Source: CAYPNF01 sp964411985 (GTDB lineage: Bacteria > Verrucomicrobiota > Verrucomicrobiia > Limisphaerales > J093). From it: a stretch of DNA of 64,000 nucleotides. Numbering within the stretch: the stretch's first letter is position 1; the number at the start of each line of letters is the position of its first letter. The stretch lies in assembly GCA_964411985.1 (NCBI GenBank), contig CAYPNF010000035.1:1-64000 (forward strand), written 5' to 3'. The notes under the pieces were generated by a model. That model saw only the letters and a program-made list of their open reading frames with translations, had not been told where the DNA came from and searched no databases. Made by a program: the position numbers and the translations under genes. Below, one piece after another: positions 17,667-28,300 of this stretch.

Positions 17667-20600
17667 ATGTGGACCATGCGTTGTGACCGGCTAATGGTAT
17701 TCTTCTCACTCTGCCTCTACTTGGCTGCGGTTTCTGCTGCCGCCGAGAGTCGGCTCACCATCAATGAATTCATGGCGGTCAACGCCAAGACCGTGATGGA
17801 TGAGGACAAGGAATACTCGGACTGGCTTGAGGTCTACAATGCAGGCCCGGATGCCCAAAACCTTCAAGGGTGGCATCTCACCGACTCCGCCGACCTTCTT
17901 CAAGAATGGACTTTTCCCAGCACCAATCTCCCTCCCAACGGCTACATGGTGATCTTTGCCTCGGGTAAGGATCGCCGTATACCGGGCAGGAATCTGCACA
18001 CGAGTTTCGGGCTCCAAACGGAAGGCGAATACCTTGCCCTGGTCAGCCCCGAAGGGACGATCGTGGACGAGTACTCACCCGCCTACCCGAAACAGTTCAC
18101 CGACGTTTCCTATGGCCGTTCGCTTGGCAAGAACTACTACTTCGCGAAAGCTACTCCTGGCACTGCCAACGGAACTGGATACGAAAACTATGTCGCCGAC
18201 ACCCAGTTCAGTCATGACCGCGGGTTCTATGACCAGCCTTTCGCACTGCAAATCAGTACCACCACCGTTGGCGCCTCCATCTATTGGACAACGAATGGAA
18301 CCCTCCCTTCGCCCACCAATGGGGTCCTGTACGCAGGCCCCATCAACATCGCCGGCACCACCATCGTTCGTGCGGCAGCTTACAAGACCGGATTTCAACC
18401 CTCCAATGTCGACACCCAGAGCTATCTCTTCCTCGACGACGTCATCCGGCAATCCCCAACGGGGGCTCCCGCCCCAGGATGGCCGACCTCGTGGGGAAGC
18501 AACACCCGCGACTACGGCATGGACCCGGACGTCGTGAATTCCGCCGCCTACAAGGACACTATCAAGGCCGACCTCAAAACGATCCCCTCCTTCTGCCTGG
18601 TGATGGATCTGAAAGACCTCTTTAACAGCTCCACCGGAATCTATGCGAATGCGGGTCAGGACGGACGCGATTGGGAGAGGAAATGTTCATTGGAGTTGAT
18701 CTATCCGGACGGCACAAAAGGTTTCCAGCTCAACGCCGGAGCCAGAATTCGCGGCGGTTACAGCCGCAGCACCGACAATCCCAAGCACGCTTTCCGGTTC
18801 TTTTTCCGCGACGAGTACGGAAACCCCAAACTCAAATACCCGATATTCGGCAGGGATGGCGCAGAGGAGTTTGACGGACTGGACCTGCGCTGCGCGCAAA
18901 ACTACTCTTGGAGCTTCGGTGGAGATTCCCGCGGCGTGTTCGTTCGGGATCAGTTTTCTCGCGATACCCAACTGGCTATGGGCCAGGCCGGGGAGCGCGG
19001 AAACTTCTACCATCTCTATATCAACGGCCAATACTGGGGGCTCTACAACACCTGCGAAAGGCCCGAAGCCTCCTTCGCCGCCACTTACTTTGGGGGTGAT
19101 AAGAGCCAGTACGATGTCATCAAAGTCGACCCGGGCCTCGGCTATACGATTTTCGCAACGGACGGAAACCTCTCTGCCTGGACTCGACTCTACAACCTCT
19201 GTAAAGCAGGGGTCACGAACGACACCGTCTATCAGAAACTCCAGGGCAACAACCCGGACGGAACGCGAAACCCCGCGTACGAGCGACTGCTGGACCCGGA
19301 GAACCTGATCGACTACATGCTCGTGATCGTTTACGGCGGCAACTACGATGCGCCCATCTCCTGGTTCCTCGGCAATAACAGTCCCAATAACTGGTTCGGA
19401 TTCCGCAACACCAACGGGCTGGAGGGATTCCGTTTCATCTCCCATGATGCGGAGCACACCATGGTCAACCTGGACTCCAGCTCGGCTGTCAACGTCGACC
19501 GCACGGGACCCTATGCGGCTGGCAACTCCTCAGTCTCCTCTTCAAGCCCACAATGGGTCTGGCAGCGACTATGGACAAACGCCGAATTCAAACTCCTGGT
19601 GGCCGACCGTATCCAAAAGCACTTCTTCAATGGTGGAGCTCTGAGTCCTGAAGCAGCCCGGGAGAGATTCCTGAGGCGCAAGAACGAAATCGACCGCGCC
19701 GTCGTCGGTGAATCCGCCCGGTGGGGAGACTCCAAACGAGGCGCTCCCCTGACGAGGAACGTGGAATGGATCGCCGAGATCAACAATATCCTGAACAACT
19801 ATCTGCCTACCCGAACCACCGTGGTGTTGAGTCAGCTCAAGTCAAAGGGCCTGTATCCAAGTGTCGCAGCTCCTTCCTTTGCCCAGCACGGAGGAGCCTT
19901 TGACGCCGGCTTCCGCCTCACCATGACCGCTCCCGCAGGAACGATCTACTATACCCTGGACGGGAGCGATCCACGGAGGATGGGCGGTGCCATCGCCCCT
20001 GGGGCGGTCTCCTACAACACTCCCGTCACGCTCCAGGAGTCGACCGTAGTGAGAGCCAGAGCGTATAATGGCTCGACCTGGAGTGCTCTTAACCAAGCCT
20101 CATTCACCCTCCGACAGACCTTCACCAACCTGCTGATCACGGAGATCATGTACCACCCGCTTCCCGCAGGAGACCTCGACGGGGATACCTTCGAATTCCT
20201 CGAGATCAAGAATGCCAACCCGTTTGAAATTGACCTCAGTGGAGTCTATTTCACCAACGGCATCGACTACGTTTTCCCACGAGGCACACGCTTGGGTGCA
20301 AGCCAGTTCTTGGTTCTCGTCAGTAATCCCACCAACTTCTCCGCCCGCTATCCCGGAATCCCCATCCTCGGTGCGTATGGCGGTAATCTCGCCAACAGCG
20401 GCGAAAGAATCACCTTGGTCCATGCCGCCGGCTCCACGCTGGCTTCTGTACTGTATGGAGACACGCCACCGTGGCCCATCTCGGCAGATGGTCTCGGCTT
20501 CTCCCTGGTGCCGGGTTCCCCCAACCTGCAGCCCGACCCGGATTCCCCCGCCAACTGGAGGGCCTCCTCTTTGTCCGGGGGCTCGCCCGGGAAGGATGAT

Positions 20601-22916
20601 CCCGCGCTGAACATACCTCAGATCGTGATCAACGAGGTTCTTACCCATACCGACCCTCCCAGCCTCGACAGTATCGAGCTGTATAACCCCGGTGCCGCCG
20701 AAGTAGACATTGGTAATTGGTATCTTTCCGATGATCCGACCCAGCCCAGGAAGTTCCGCATCCCCGCAGGAAAGAGGATCAGCGCGGGAGGATACCTAGT
20801 GTTCTCCGAAGCCGACTTCAACCCCCAGCCGGGTGTTCCCCCCAGTTTTGCGATCAGCTCCCATGGCGACGAAGTGTGCCTCTACTCGGCGAGTGCTTCC
20901 GGGGAACTGACCGGCTACGCAGACACCGCTCAATTCGGAGCAGCGGCCAATGGCGTCACCTTCGGCCGTCATACAAACAGCGTCGGGGAAGTCCAATTCC
21001 CCGCCATGCGGCAGCCCACCCTGGGCCAGTCCAATTCCGGTCCGTTGACGGGTCCGGTTGTCATTTCCGAGATCCACTATCAGCCCTCACCAAGCCAGGC
21101 TGAATTCGTCGAAATCGAGAATCTCACCAGCACCGCCCAACCCCTCTTCGACACCGTTGTACCCACGAATACCTGGAAACTGAACGGAACCGGTTTCAGC
21201 TTCCCGACCAACGTCGTTCTCCCTGCCAAAGGCCGTGCCCTGATCGTCGCTGGGGACCCGGCGGTCTTCCGCCAGACCTTCTCCGTGCCCCCCAGCGTCC
21301 TGGTGCTTGGCCCGATACAGGGTAATCTGCAAGATGGCGGTGAACTCCTGGAGCTGCAGCGACCCGATTCACCCGATCTGGACACCAACGGCGTAGTGTA
21401 CATTCCCTACATCACAGTCGATGCGGTGCGATACCACGATCGCGCGCCCTGGCCCACCAACGCCGCTGGCGGCGGCTCGTCCCTGGAGAGACTGCAACTC
21501 GGCGCTTACGGCAATGATCCTGCCAATTGGCGATCCAGCCCAGGCTCACCCTCCCCCGGGCTGGCCAATGACGGAAATCGCTGGCCTAAAGTGCTCATCA
21601 GTTCCGTGCCTGAACTGCAATCCACCACGTACCCTGCCAGAGTCACCCTCTCGGGTTCCGTCACCGACGACGGGCTGCCAGGTTTGCCCTCCGTGCTTGC
21701 GGTCAAATGGGTTCAAATCAGCGGATCCGGCAGAGTCGTCTTCAGCTCACCGCAAAGTGCGGTCACCGACGCCTTCCTGCCAGGCATGGGGAATTACGTA
21801 TTCCGCCTCATTGCCGACGATGGCGAACTGCAGGGAGCCGCAGACGTGGTAGTGGCAGTCAACCGTCCGGCCAACCAGGCCGTGCCGGTGGCCTCCGGCG
21901 CTATCTGGAAGTATTGGGACAAAGGGCCCGGCATCGCCGCCAGCTGGAAGGATTCCGCTTTTGATGACAGCTCCTGGCCATCGGGCAAATCGAAACTCGG
22001 CTACGGCGAAGGGAACGAGGCGACCACCATCGGATTCGGACCCGACTCCGCTAACAAGTACGTGACCACCTTTTTTCGCTCCAAATTCACGGTCGCCCGT
22101 GCGGCGGATGTCAAAGCCGTCACGGCACGACTCGTCCGTGATGACGGCGCTGTCATCTACCTCAACGGCAAGGAGGCCTATCGCAACAACATGACTCTGG
22201 ACCAAGTCCTTTACGAGACCTGGTCCACCAGCGTAATCGGTGGTGCGGATGAGTCGACTTGGTTTGAGGATGTAATCGACCCTGCCCTGTTGCGGGATGG
22301 CGTGAACGTGCTCGCCGTGGAAGTCCATCAGTGTAACGCGGGCAGCAGCGACCTGAGCTTCGACTTTGAACTGGTCTTACAGGCCATGCCAGCCAACCAG
22401 CCGCCCACGGCTTCCGCAGGATCCGACCAGCAAGTCACCCTGCCCGCCAAAGCAAAACTAACAGGCCTCGTCAGTGACGACGGCCTTCCTACCCCTCCTG
22501 GCTTCCTCGCCGCTTCCTGGACCAAGGTCTCCGGGCCTGGCCAGGTGACGTTCGAAGATCCAGCCACTTGGGAAACGACCGCAGGCTTTGACGCCCCAGG
22601 CTCCTACGCCCTGCGGCTCTCCGCCACCGACGGCGTCACCACCATCACCGATGACCTCTCTGTAACCGTGCTCGAGGATCCCGCTGCCACGCTGGTCCTC
22701 CAAGCCGCACTCGATGAGAGCACCACGCCCCCATCCCTAGTCCTGACCTTTACCCCGCCTAAAGGCAGGGCCTGTGACCTGCAAAGCCAAGACTCCCTCG
22801 GCGGCACCGAGTGGTCACAAGTGAAATCCTACCCCGCCCAGGAGAATCCCTCCCTGGTCGAGTTCCGTGATCCCATCGCAGGACAACAGAAGTATTATCG
22901 GGTGATTCTACGCTGA
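17667..22916 (+). CDS. Giant exported CotH kinase-like / lamin-tail-domain protein
   Basis: 1,749 residues from ATG 17667 (an earlier TTG at 17646 and a later ATG at 17676 are alternatives), with a signal peptide (VFFSLCLYLAAVSAAA). Order: lamin-tail domain (INEFMAVNA...DWLEVYN); chitobiase-like domain (ALQISTTTVGASIYWTTNG); CotH kinase-like domain about residues 320-640, with GNYDAPISW and ISHDAEHTM as likely catalytic parts; second chitobiase-like domain (GTIYYTLDGSDPR); three more lamin-tail domains (LLITEIMYHP, IVINEVLTH, VVISEIHYQP); a PKD-like domain; a galactose-binding-like domain (WKYWDKGPGIAASWKD...FEDVIDPALLRDGVNVLAVEVHQ); another PKD-like domain; and the recurring terminal module (CDLQSQDSLGGTEWSQV...YYRVILR). 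CotH relatives phosphorylate secreted proteins, so an extracytoplasmic kinase role is possible. Transcribed away from ppaC. Confidence 0.9.
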   Translation: MWTMRCDRLMVFFSLCLYLAAVSAAAESRLTINEFMAVNAKTVMDEDKEYSDWLEVYNAGPDAQNLQGWHLTDSADLLQEWTFPSTNLPPNGYMVIFASGKDRRIPGRNLHTSFGLQTEGEYLALVSPEGTIVDEYSPAYPKQFTDVSYGRSLGKNYYFAKATPGTANGTGYENYVADTQFSHDRGFYDQPFALQISTTTVGASIYWTTNGTLPSPTNGVLYAGPINIAGTTIVRAAAYKTGFQPSNVDTQSYLFLDDVIRQSPTGAPAPGWPTSWGSNTRDYGMDPDVVNSAAYKDTIKADLKTIPSFCLVMDLKDLFNSSTGIYANAGQDGRDWERKCSLELIYPDGTKGFQLNAGARIRGGYSRSTDNPKHAFRFFFRDEYGNPKLKYPIFGRDGAEEFDGLDLRCAQNYSWSFGGDSRGVFVRDQFSRDTQLAMGQAGERGNFYHLYINGQYWGLYNTCERPEASFAATYFGGDKSQYDVIKVDPGLGYTIFATDGNLSAWTRLYNLCKAGVTNDTVYQKLQGNNPDGTRNPAYERLLDPENLIDYMLVIVYGGNYDAPISWFLGNNSPNNWFGFRNTNGLEGFRFISHDAEHTMVNLDSSSAVNVDRTGPYAAGNSSVSSSSPQWVWQRLWTNAEFKLLVADRIQKHFFNGGALSPEAARERFLRRKNEIDRAVVGESARWGDSKRGAPLTRNVEWIAEINNILNNYLPTRTTVVLSQLKSKGLYPSVAAPSFAQHGGAFDAGFRLTMTAPAGTIYYTLDGSDPRRMGGAIAPGAVSYNTPVTLQESTVVRARAYNGSTWSALNQASFTLRQTFTNLLITEIMYHPLPAGDLDGDTFEFLEIKNANPFEIDLSGVYFTNGIDYVFPRGTRLGASQFLVLVSNPTNFSARYPGIPILGAYGGNLANSGERITLVHAAGSTLASVLYGDTPPWPISADGLGFSLVPGSPNLQPDPDSPANWRASSLSGGSPGKDDPALNIPQIVINEVLTHTDPPSLDSIELYNPGAAEVDIGNWYLSDDPTQPRKFRIPAGKRISAGGYLVFSEADFNPQPGVPPSFAISSHGDEVCLYSASASGELTGYADTAQFGAAANGVTFGRHTNSVGEVQFPAMRQPTLGQSNSGPLTGPVVISEIHYQPSPSQAEFVEIENLTSTAQPLFDTVVPTNTWKLNGTGFSFPTNVVLPAKGRALIVAGDPAVFRQTFSVPPSVLVLGPIQGNLQDGGELLELQRPDSPDLDTNGVVYIPYITVDAVRYHDRAPWPTNAAGGGSSLERLQLGAYGNDPANWRSSPGSPSPGLANDGNRWPKVLISSVPELQSTTYPARVTLSGSVTDDGLPGLPSVLAVKWVQISGSGRVVFSSPQSAVTDAFLPGMGNYVFRLIADDGELQGAADVVVAVNRPANQAVPVASGAIWKYWDKGPGIAASWKDSAFDDSSWPSGKSKLGYGEGNEATTIGFGPDSANKYVTTFFRSKFTVARAADVKAVTARLVRDDGAVIYLNGKEAYRNNMTLDQVLYETWSTSVIGGADESTWFEDVIDPALLRDGVNVLAVEVHQCNAGSSDLSFDFELVLQAMPANQPPTASAGSDQQVTLPAKAKLTGLVSDDGLPTPPGFLAASWTKVSGPGQVTFEDPATWETTAGFDAPGSYALRLSATDGVTTITDDLSVTVLEDPAATLVLQAALDESTTPPSLVLTFTPPKGRACDLQSQDSLGGTEWSQVKSYPAQENPSLVEFRDPIAGQQKYYRVILR

Positions 22917-23271
22917 CCAACCTCTTCCGTTCATCGAGCCGTCGCCTCTGGGTTCTTCGTCGCAGTCTTTGTCGCGACCTAGGTCGAACCAGTCGAATCC
23001 GATAAAGGCCACGATTGAGTTACTCACTACTGTCTGCGGCGTGCTCGGGGAGATCCTCGCCAACGGATGAATAACTGCGTCCACCGCATCAGCCTGAGAT
23101 CAAGGGGATAGGTTCCTGACTTGCAGAACCTGTCCTGGACTACGCCAACAGGGATCGCATTGACGGCGGTTTCGGCTCCAGAATCAGTCCTAATCCACAA
23201 TTGGCTTTCTCACACTAAAGAAGCTGCCGCCCTGAATTCCTTTTCGTGTGAAAGTGGGTGCGAAGCGCAAA
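22917..23271. other. Intergenic region, no gene seen
   Basis: No supported coding sequence. It contains a 10-bp palindrome GACCTAGGTC at 22976-22985 and a weak hairpin TCACAC (23210-23215)/GTGTGA (23246-23251). It leads into the conserved 45-bp element that precedes the MBL-fold gene. Confidence 0.3.
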
Positions 23272-23316
23272 CTGAGTAGAAACCCCTAGGCGTAATGTGC
23301 GGTGACCTCTATTCCA
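23272..23316 (+). promoter_or_regulatory. Conserved 45-bp upstream element, copy 1
   Basis: Starts with CTGAGTAGAAACCCC and ends with CCTCTATTCCA. Aligned without gaps to 29183-29227 it matches at 35 of 45 positions, with both ends identical (first 15, last 11). It ends 52 nt before ATG 23369 and 97 nt before the preferred ATG 23414. Likely a regulator-binding site or promoter element. Confidence 0.6.
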
Positions 23317-23413
23317 ATTCTCTCGGGACTTTGAAACCGTCGTTGTCGAAGGCTTGACTGTTATTTCTATGACACCGGAAATTCGTTATCCCCATTCACT
23401 GAGAAGGCGTCTA

Positions 23414-25087
23414 ATGAGGTCCTATGCGAGCTCTTGCCCAACGTTCCTTGCCCTGGCGATTGCGGCGGTTGGTTGGTTACCGTCGGCGCGCGGGCAGTTG
23501 ATGATTGACTCCTTCGGTTCGAACGGACTCCTTAGCTGGAGCGATCCGGGCGGAACCGGGTCGCACTACGCGGTTCTGTGGGCTTCCTCGCCTCAGGGAC
23601 CATGGCTGACCTGGCAGGATGCTGTGGCGAGTCTCAGCGGACTAGGATCCACTGGGACCGTAAACGTGCCCATGTTCTACCAGGTAGTGACACCGGACCC
23701 AGCCTATCAAGAGACCGCCACCTACAGTTATTTCCAGGGCTTGCCGGCCTTCAACCCGCTGACGCCGCTTGAGACCAACGAGATGCGCATCACTTTCATG
23801 GGCTCGATGATTCCCTTGCCAGTGCGCCGCGCTCAGGCCGAGATGAGCATTTTTGTGGAGGTGGGCTGGAATACCGATACGAACGATGTTGTTTACAAAG
23901 GCCGGGCGGTGGACCAGTTCGTCTTCGACTGTGGGGCCGGGGTATCCGCCAATTACGCAGCGGCCGTGGTGGGCTTTCGCCGGATGGACAAGGTGTTCAT
24001 CAACCACCTGCATGGTGACCATATGAGCGACCTCGTGCATATCTACACTTTCGGTCCCTCATCGGACCGCAAGTCCCCCCTTTACGTCTTCGGCTCCGGA
24101 CCCTCCGGTCTGGAGAGCCCCAACGGTATCAAGTACGACGATGGCGTTAGCAATTTCTGTGCGATGGTAAGAAACGCTTGCCGATGGCATTCGGAGAGCT
24201 TCAGTTTCCAACCGACCGCCTACACGAATTACGCCATTCCCACGAAAGAGAGGTGGGGATTGCCGGTGGATCCTATCCCTGTGGGGGATGATCCGCCTGA
24301 CGACGGATATGCCATGGTTCCGATCACACTGAATTGGACGAACATCGGTGGGGTGGCATACAACAATCTCGACACGGGGGTGAAGGTGACTCACTACCCG
24401 GTCATCCACGCTCGCAAGGGCTCCATGGGGTATAAGCTTGAATGGACACCTCCTGGGGCCGCCAAGCCTCTCACCATGATCTATAGCAGTGACACCAAGC
24501 CCGAAACCAACAGTGTTGATCAGGCCTGCAACGGGGGCCAAGGCGTGGATGTGTTCATCCACGAAATGGTGGTGCCGCCGGCCGTATGGGCCTACAAGAA
24601 TATGGGGCTCAATGCGCCACCCCCCACCAACAGTGCGGTTTACCCGAGCTACTTGGCTACGGTCGACCAGTTGACCGCGGTCCAGAACAGTTCGCATACC
24701 CCCCAAGGTGCCTACGGCTACCTGCTAAGCCAGATCTCTCCTCCCCCGCGGCTCGCCGTCGCCACTCACTTCCCCGTGGCTGACGATACGGTCGCCTCTG
24801 CCTTTCAGAGTGTCACCAACCATTGTCCGCTGGTGAAGATGGGCAAAGATATTGTATGGTCGTTTGACCTCATGGTGCTCCGCGTGTTTCCGGATCGGAT
24901 TGAGCAGCGACGAGCCGTTGTCTCCGATTACTGCTTCAACCCGCCCGTTCAACTGTCGGGCGGCACGAAGACTCCTAAATACCACGATGGGACCAGTGGG
25001 GATCCCTTCGCCCAGATTGACTTGTCAACGCAAATCCAGGCGACGAATGAGAATGGCACGGTGAACTACCGCTCCGACGGGTATTGA
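23414..25087 (+). CDS. Exported MBL-fold metallo-hydrolase
   Basis: 557 residues. ATG 23414 is preferred: AGAAGG lies 6 nt upstream and a signal peptide follows (FLALAIAAVGWLPSARG). Earlier in-frame starts are ATG 23369 and TTG 23354. After the signal comes the recurring short module (LLSWSDPGG...WLTWQDAV...MFYQVVTPD). The rest is a metallo-beta-lactamase fold: zinc ligands in NHLHGDHMSD, an Asp in IYSSDTKPE and a late His in AVATHFP, plus VTHYPVIH and FIHEMVVPP. The layout recalls RNase Z-like and small-molecule hydrolases; annotation pipelines sometimes name such sequences after GntH, but I cannot confirm that. It is not an antibiotic beta-lactamase by any motif visible here. Substrate unknown; its element-sharing neighbour encodes a SUMF1/sulfatase pair, so sulfated or phosphorylated esters are a reasonable guess. 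Confidence 0.85.
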   Translation: MRSYASSCPTFLALAIAAVGWLPSARGQLMIDSFGSNGLLSWSDPGGTGSHYAVLWASSPQGPWLTWQDAVASLSGLGSTGTVNVPMFYQVVTPDPAYQETATYSYFQGLPAFNPLTPLETNEMRITFMGSMIPLPVRRAQAEMSIFVEVGWNTDTNDVVYKGRAVDQFVFDCGAGVSANYAAAVVGFRRMDKVFINHLHGDHMSDLVHIYTFGPSSDRKSPLYVFGSGPSGLESPNGIKYDDGVSNFCAMVRNACRWHSESFSFQPTAYTNYAIPTKERWGLPVDPIPVGDDPPDDGYAMVPITLNWTNIGGVAYNNLDTGVKVTHYPVIHARKGSMGYKLEWTPPGAAKPLTMIYSSDTKPETNSVDQACNGGQGVDVFIHEMVVPPAVWAYKNMGLNAPPPTNSAVYPSYLATVDQLTAVQNSSHTPQGAYGYLLSQISPPPRLAVATHFPVADDTVASAFQSVTNHCPLVKMGKDIVWSFDLMVLRVFPDRIEQRRAVVSDYCFNPPVQLSGGTKTPKYHDGTSGDPFAQIDLSTQIQATNENGTVNYRSDGY

Positions 25088-25331
25088 CTTCAAAGCACGC
25101 GCGAAGACGACGATGCGGTCATCGACATCATCGGTGCCCGCAACGAACTGGACTCGATCTCCAACTCAACTCAAACGCACCGCCGATCTGCCCGGGTTAC
25201 GCCGAGCAGGCTGGTTGTTTTTGTTCGCCACCGGCGCCTGCCATGTTTAGTGTCCCGGACATGAACTGCGGACGTCTGATTTCTCTCGCCGCTATCGGCC
25301 CCGTCATCGTCCCTTAACTGAGCCAGTGGAT

Positions 25332-28300
25332 ATGGGGCGTAAAGGGTTCGTATGCGGGCCTGTGCATGTCATACTGCTCCTCCTACTTGTAGCAGGGTTA
25401 TCCGGTGTTCACGCGAGTTGGGGAAGCGAACGACTCACCCGTGCTGGAGATTACACCATTGAAAACTGGCAGGTAGAACAGGGTCTACCCCAGGTGTCTG
25501 TGACCTCGCTCGCCCAAACTGCCGATGGTTACTTATGGATTGGGACCTTCAATGGCCTGGCGCGGTTTGATGGGGTGCGGTTCAAGGTGTTCGACGAGGG
25601 CAACACTCCGGCCTTAGGGAACAGCGCCATCACCCACCTACAAGTGGACGACGAGGGCACGCTCTGGATTGTGACGCTCGCCGGGGGGGTGGTACGTTTG
25701 ACTGCCGGTCAGTTTACGATGGTGCTCAAGGAGAACGCCCACATTCTCCTGGAGAGTCCAGGTTTGCCGGATGCTTCCGGTCGTCGATTGCTGCTGCTCG
25801 ATCGCAGTGGGGCATGGCACCAGATCGAGAGGGGGCAGGTGTTGCCACTGGACTGGACAAAGTGTTTCGGTACCGACGATGCCCCGAGTTTCTTATTCGA
25901 GAACGCCTCTACCGGTTGGGTCGCACAGCAGGGCACCATCCATCGATCTCACGAAACCGCGTTTCCGCTCTCGTCGTCGGCCGAGTCCAGCCGGGAGGCT
26001 GTGACTGTGACAAACTGCTCAGTCGGTGTGAGTCAGGCGGGAGGACATTGGTTGGCTATGACCAACGGTCTGTACCGGCTGCAGCAAGGAACGCTCTCAA
26101 CCCGAGTGGCCCTCTTTCCGCTCCGAGTCGGCGCCCCATACATGTTGCAGGAGGACGGTCAGGGGACACTTTGGGCTGGCCAGTGGGGAACAGGGCTTCT
26201 CGGTCTTGGCACTCAAGGTGTCTGGCGACAACTCAGCGGTGGGGACGGGTTGGCTGATAACTTCGTCACCTGCCTCTTTCGTGATCGGGAGGGCAGCCTT
26301 TGGGTAGGGACGGGCCAAGGCGGCCTTCACCGGATTCGGCCGAGGACCTTCAGGACGTATGAGACTGCGGGTGGGCCGAACGTAGTCATGTCGCTTTTCC
26401 AGGACCGCCAGGAGCGCATGTGGTTTGGGGTTAACGGTGGCGGTTTGCACACTCTAAAGGATGAAAGACTCCAACCCGTTGATAGCCCGCCTGTTTTGCG
26501 TGCATATCCTCTTACCTACTCACTGCTCGCCGACCACAGCGGCGGACTCTGGATCGGACTCTACGGGATGAGACTTCTGCACTGGAAGGCCGATACGGTC
26601 ACGCCCTACGACGTCGGCGAGGGACCTTTGAAACCTATGACGCCGCATGTGTTGTTCCAGGACCGCGCGGGGACGATCTGGGCTGGTTGCACGCACAGCC
26701 TATTGAGATATGAGGAAGGTCGGTTCAAGCGCTACACCGTGCGCGATGGATTGTCTTCCGACACGGTGGTGGCGTTAGCAGAAGACGCGGCCGGGGTTCT
26801 GTACATTGGCACCGACGGTGGTGGGTTGAACTCTCTGAGCCAGGGCTCCTTCAAGTGCTTTTCCGAGAATGATGGATTGGCCGACAATCACCTGACCTCG
26901 CTCTATGTCGACCGGGATCAGACCCTCTGGATCGGTACGGCGAATGGCGGAGTGAGCCGCTTCAAGGATGGGCGGTTCGCCAGCTTTGGGGTGAAAGACG
27001 GACTGCCATCAAATACCCTTGGCAGCGTCATTGAAGATGACATGGGCCAGCTTTGGCTTGGTTCGAATCGGGGCATTATCCGCCTCCAGCGAACCGCGCT
27101 GAACGCTTATCTGGACGGGAAGTTGCATCCGTTGCCATGGCAACTCTTCGATCGCTCCGACGGGCTCAGCGCCATTAGCACCAGCAGTGGAGGCCAGCCG
27201 AGGTCCTTGAAAGCCAAAGACGGCAAGATGTGGTTCGCGACCGTGAAGGGTGCGGCGGTCATCGACCCACGCCGCCTTTTGTTCAACTCGATTCCCCCGC
27301 CCGTGGTCATCGAAGAATTTGTGATGGACGAACGGGTACAGATTCTCTGGGGTTCTGGCTCTGTTCAGGCTACCCTCAATCAGGTGAAGTCTGCCGGGGA
27401 AAAATCCAGAGGATCTTTTCTTTCAGGGGCCGGATCCTTTGAACCATCCCCCTCGGGTAAGTCCCCCACTCTCGAGGTTCCACCCCGCACCCATCGGGTC
27501 GAGTTTCACTTTACGGGCCTCAGCCTGGTAGCTCCGGAGAAAGTGAGCTTCCGGTACCGACTCGACCCCTATGACGCTGGTTGGGTTCAAGCGGGATCGC
27601 GTCGCATCGCCTACTACACCGGCATTCCGCCCGGCCGCTACCAGTTTTGCGTGACTGCCTGTAACAACGATGGGGTTTGGAACGAGACCGGAGCCGCCCT
27701 GGGCCTGATGGTACTGCCTCCTTGGTGGATGACCTGGTGGTTTCGCACCGTCGCGCTCGGTGGGACGATCGGAGTGGCTGCGTGGATCGCCGAGGCTCGC
27801 GTGAGGAGGCTTAAGCGCCAGCGCACAGCACAACAGGCCTTCTCTCGCCGCTTGCTCGATGCGCAGGAGGCGGAGCGCCAAAGAATCGCCGCCGAGTTGC
27901 ACGATGGTCTGGGGCAGGAGTTGCTTGTGATCAAGAACCGGGCCGTGATTGCCTCGCGGGATCCCTCCACCAGCGCTTCTGCGTTGGAGCAGTTTGGCGA
28001 GATTTCCCAAGTTGCATCGCACGCGCTGGAAGGAGTGCGCGAGATTTCCTACAATCTCCGGCCTTATCAGCTCGATCGCCTGGGCCTGACCAAAGCCCTG
28101 CAGGCGATGGTGGTTAGCATCTCTCGCGCCTCCGCCATGCCTATCCAAACGGAACTGGACACCATCAACGGGTTGTTGGAGCCGTCGCTGGAGATTCATT
28201 TCTATAGGATCGCGCAGGAACTGCTCAGCAACCTTGTCAAACATTCGCACGCCGCAACCGCCAGGGTGGTGGCCAAGTGCACCCCCACGGGGATAGCCCT

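Noticed and set aside
22976..22985. GACCTAGGTC palindrome as an operator
   Set aside because: Short, far (over 400 bp) from the next start, and without a second copy; could be chance.
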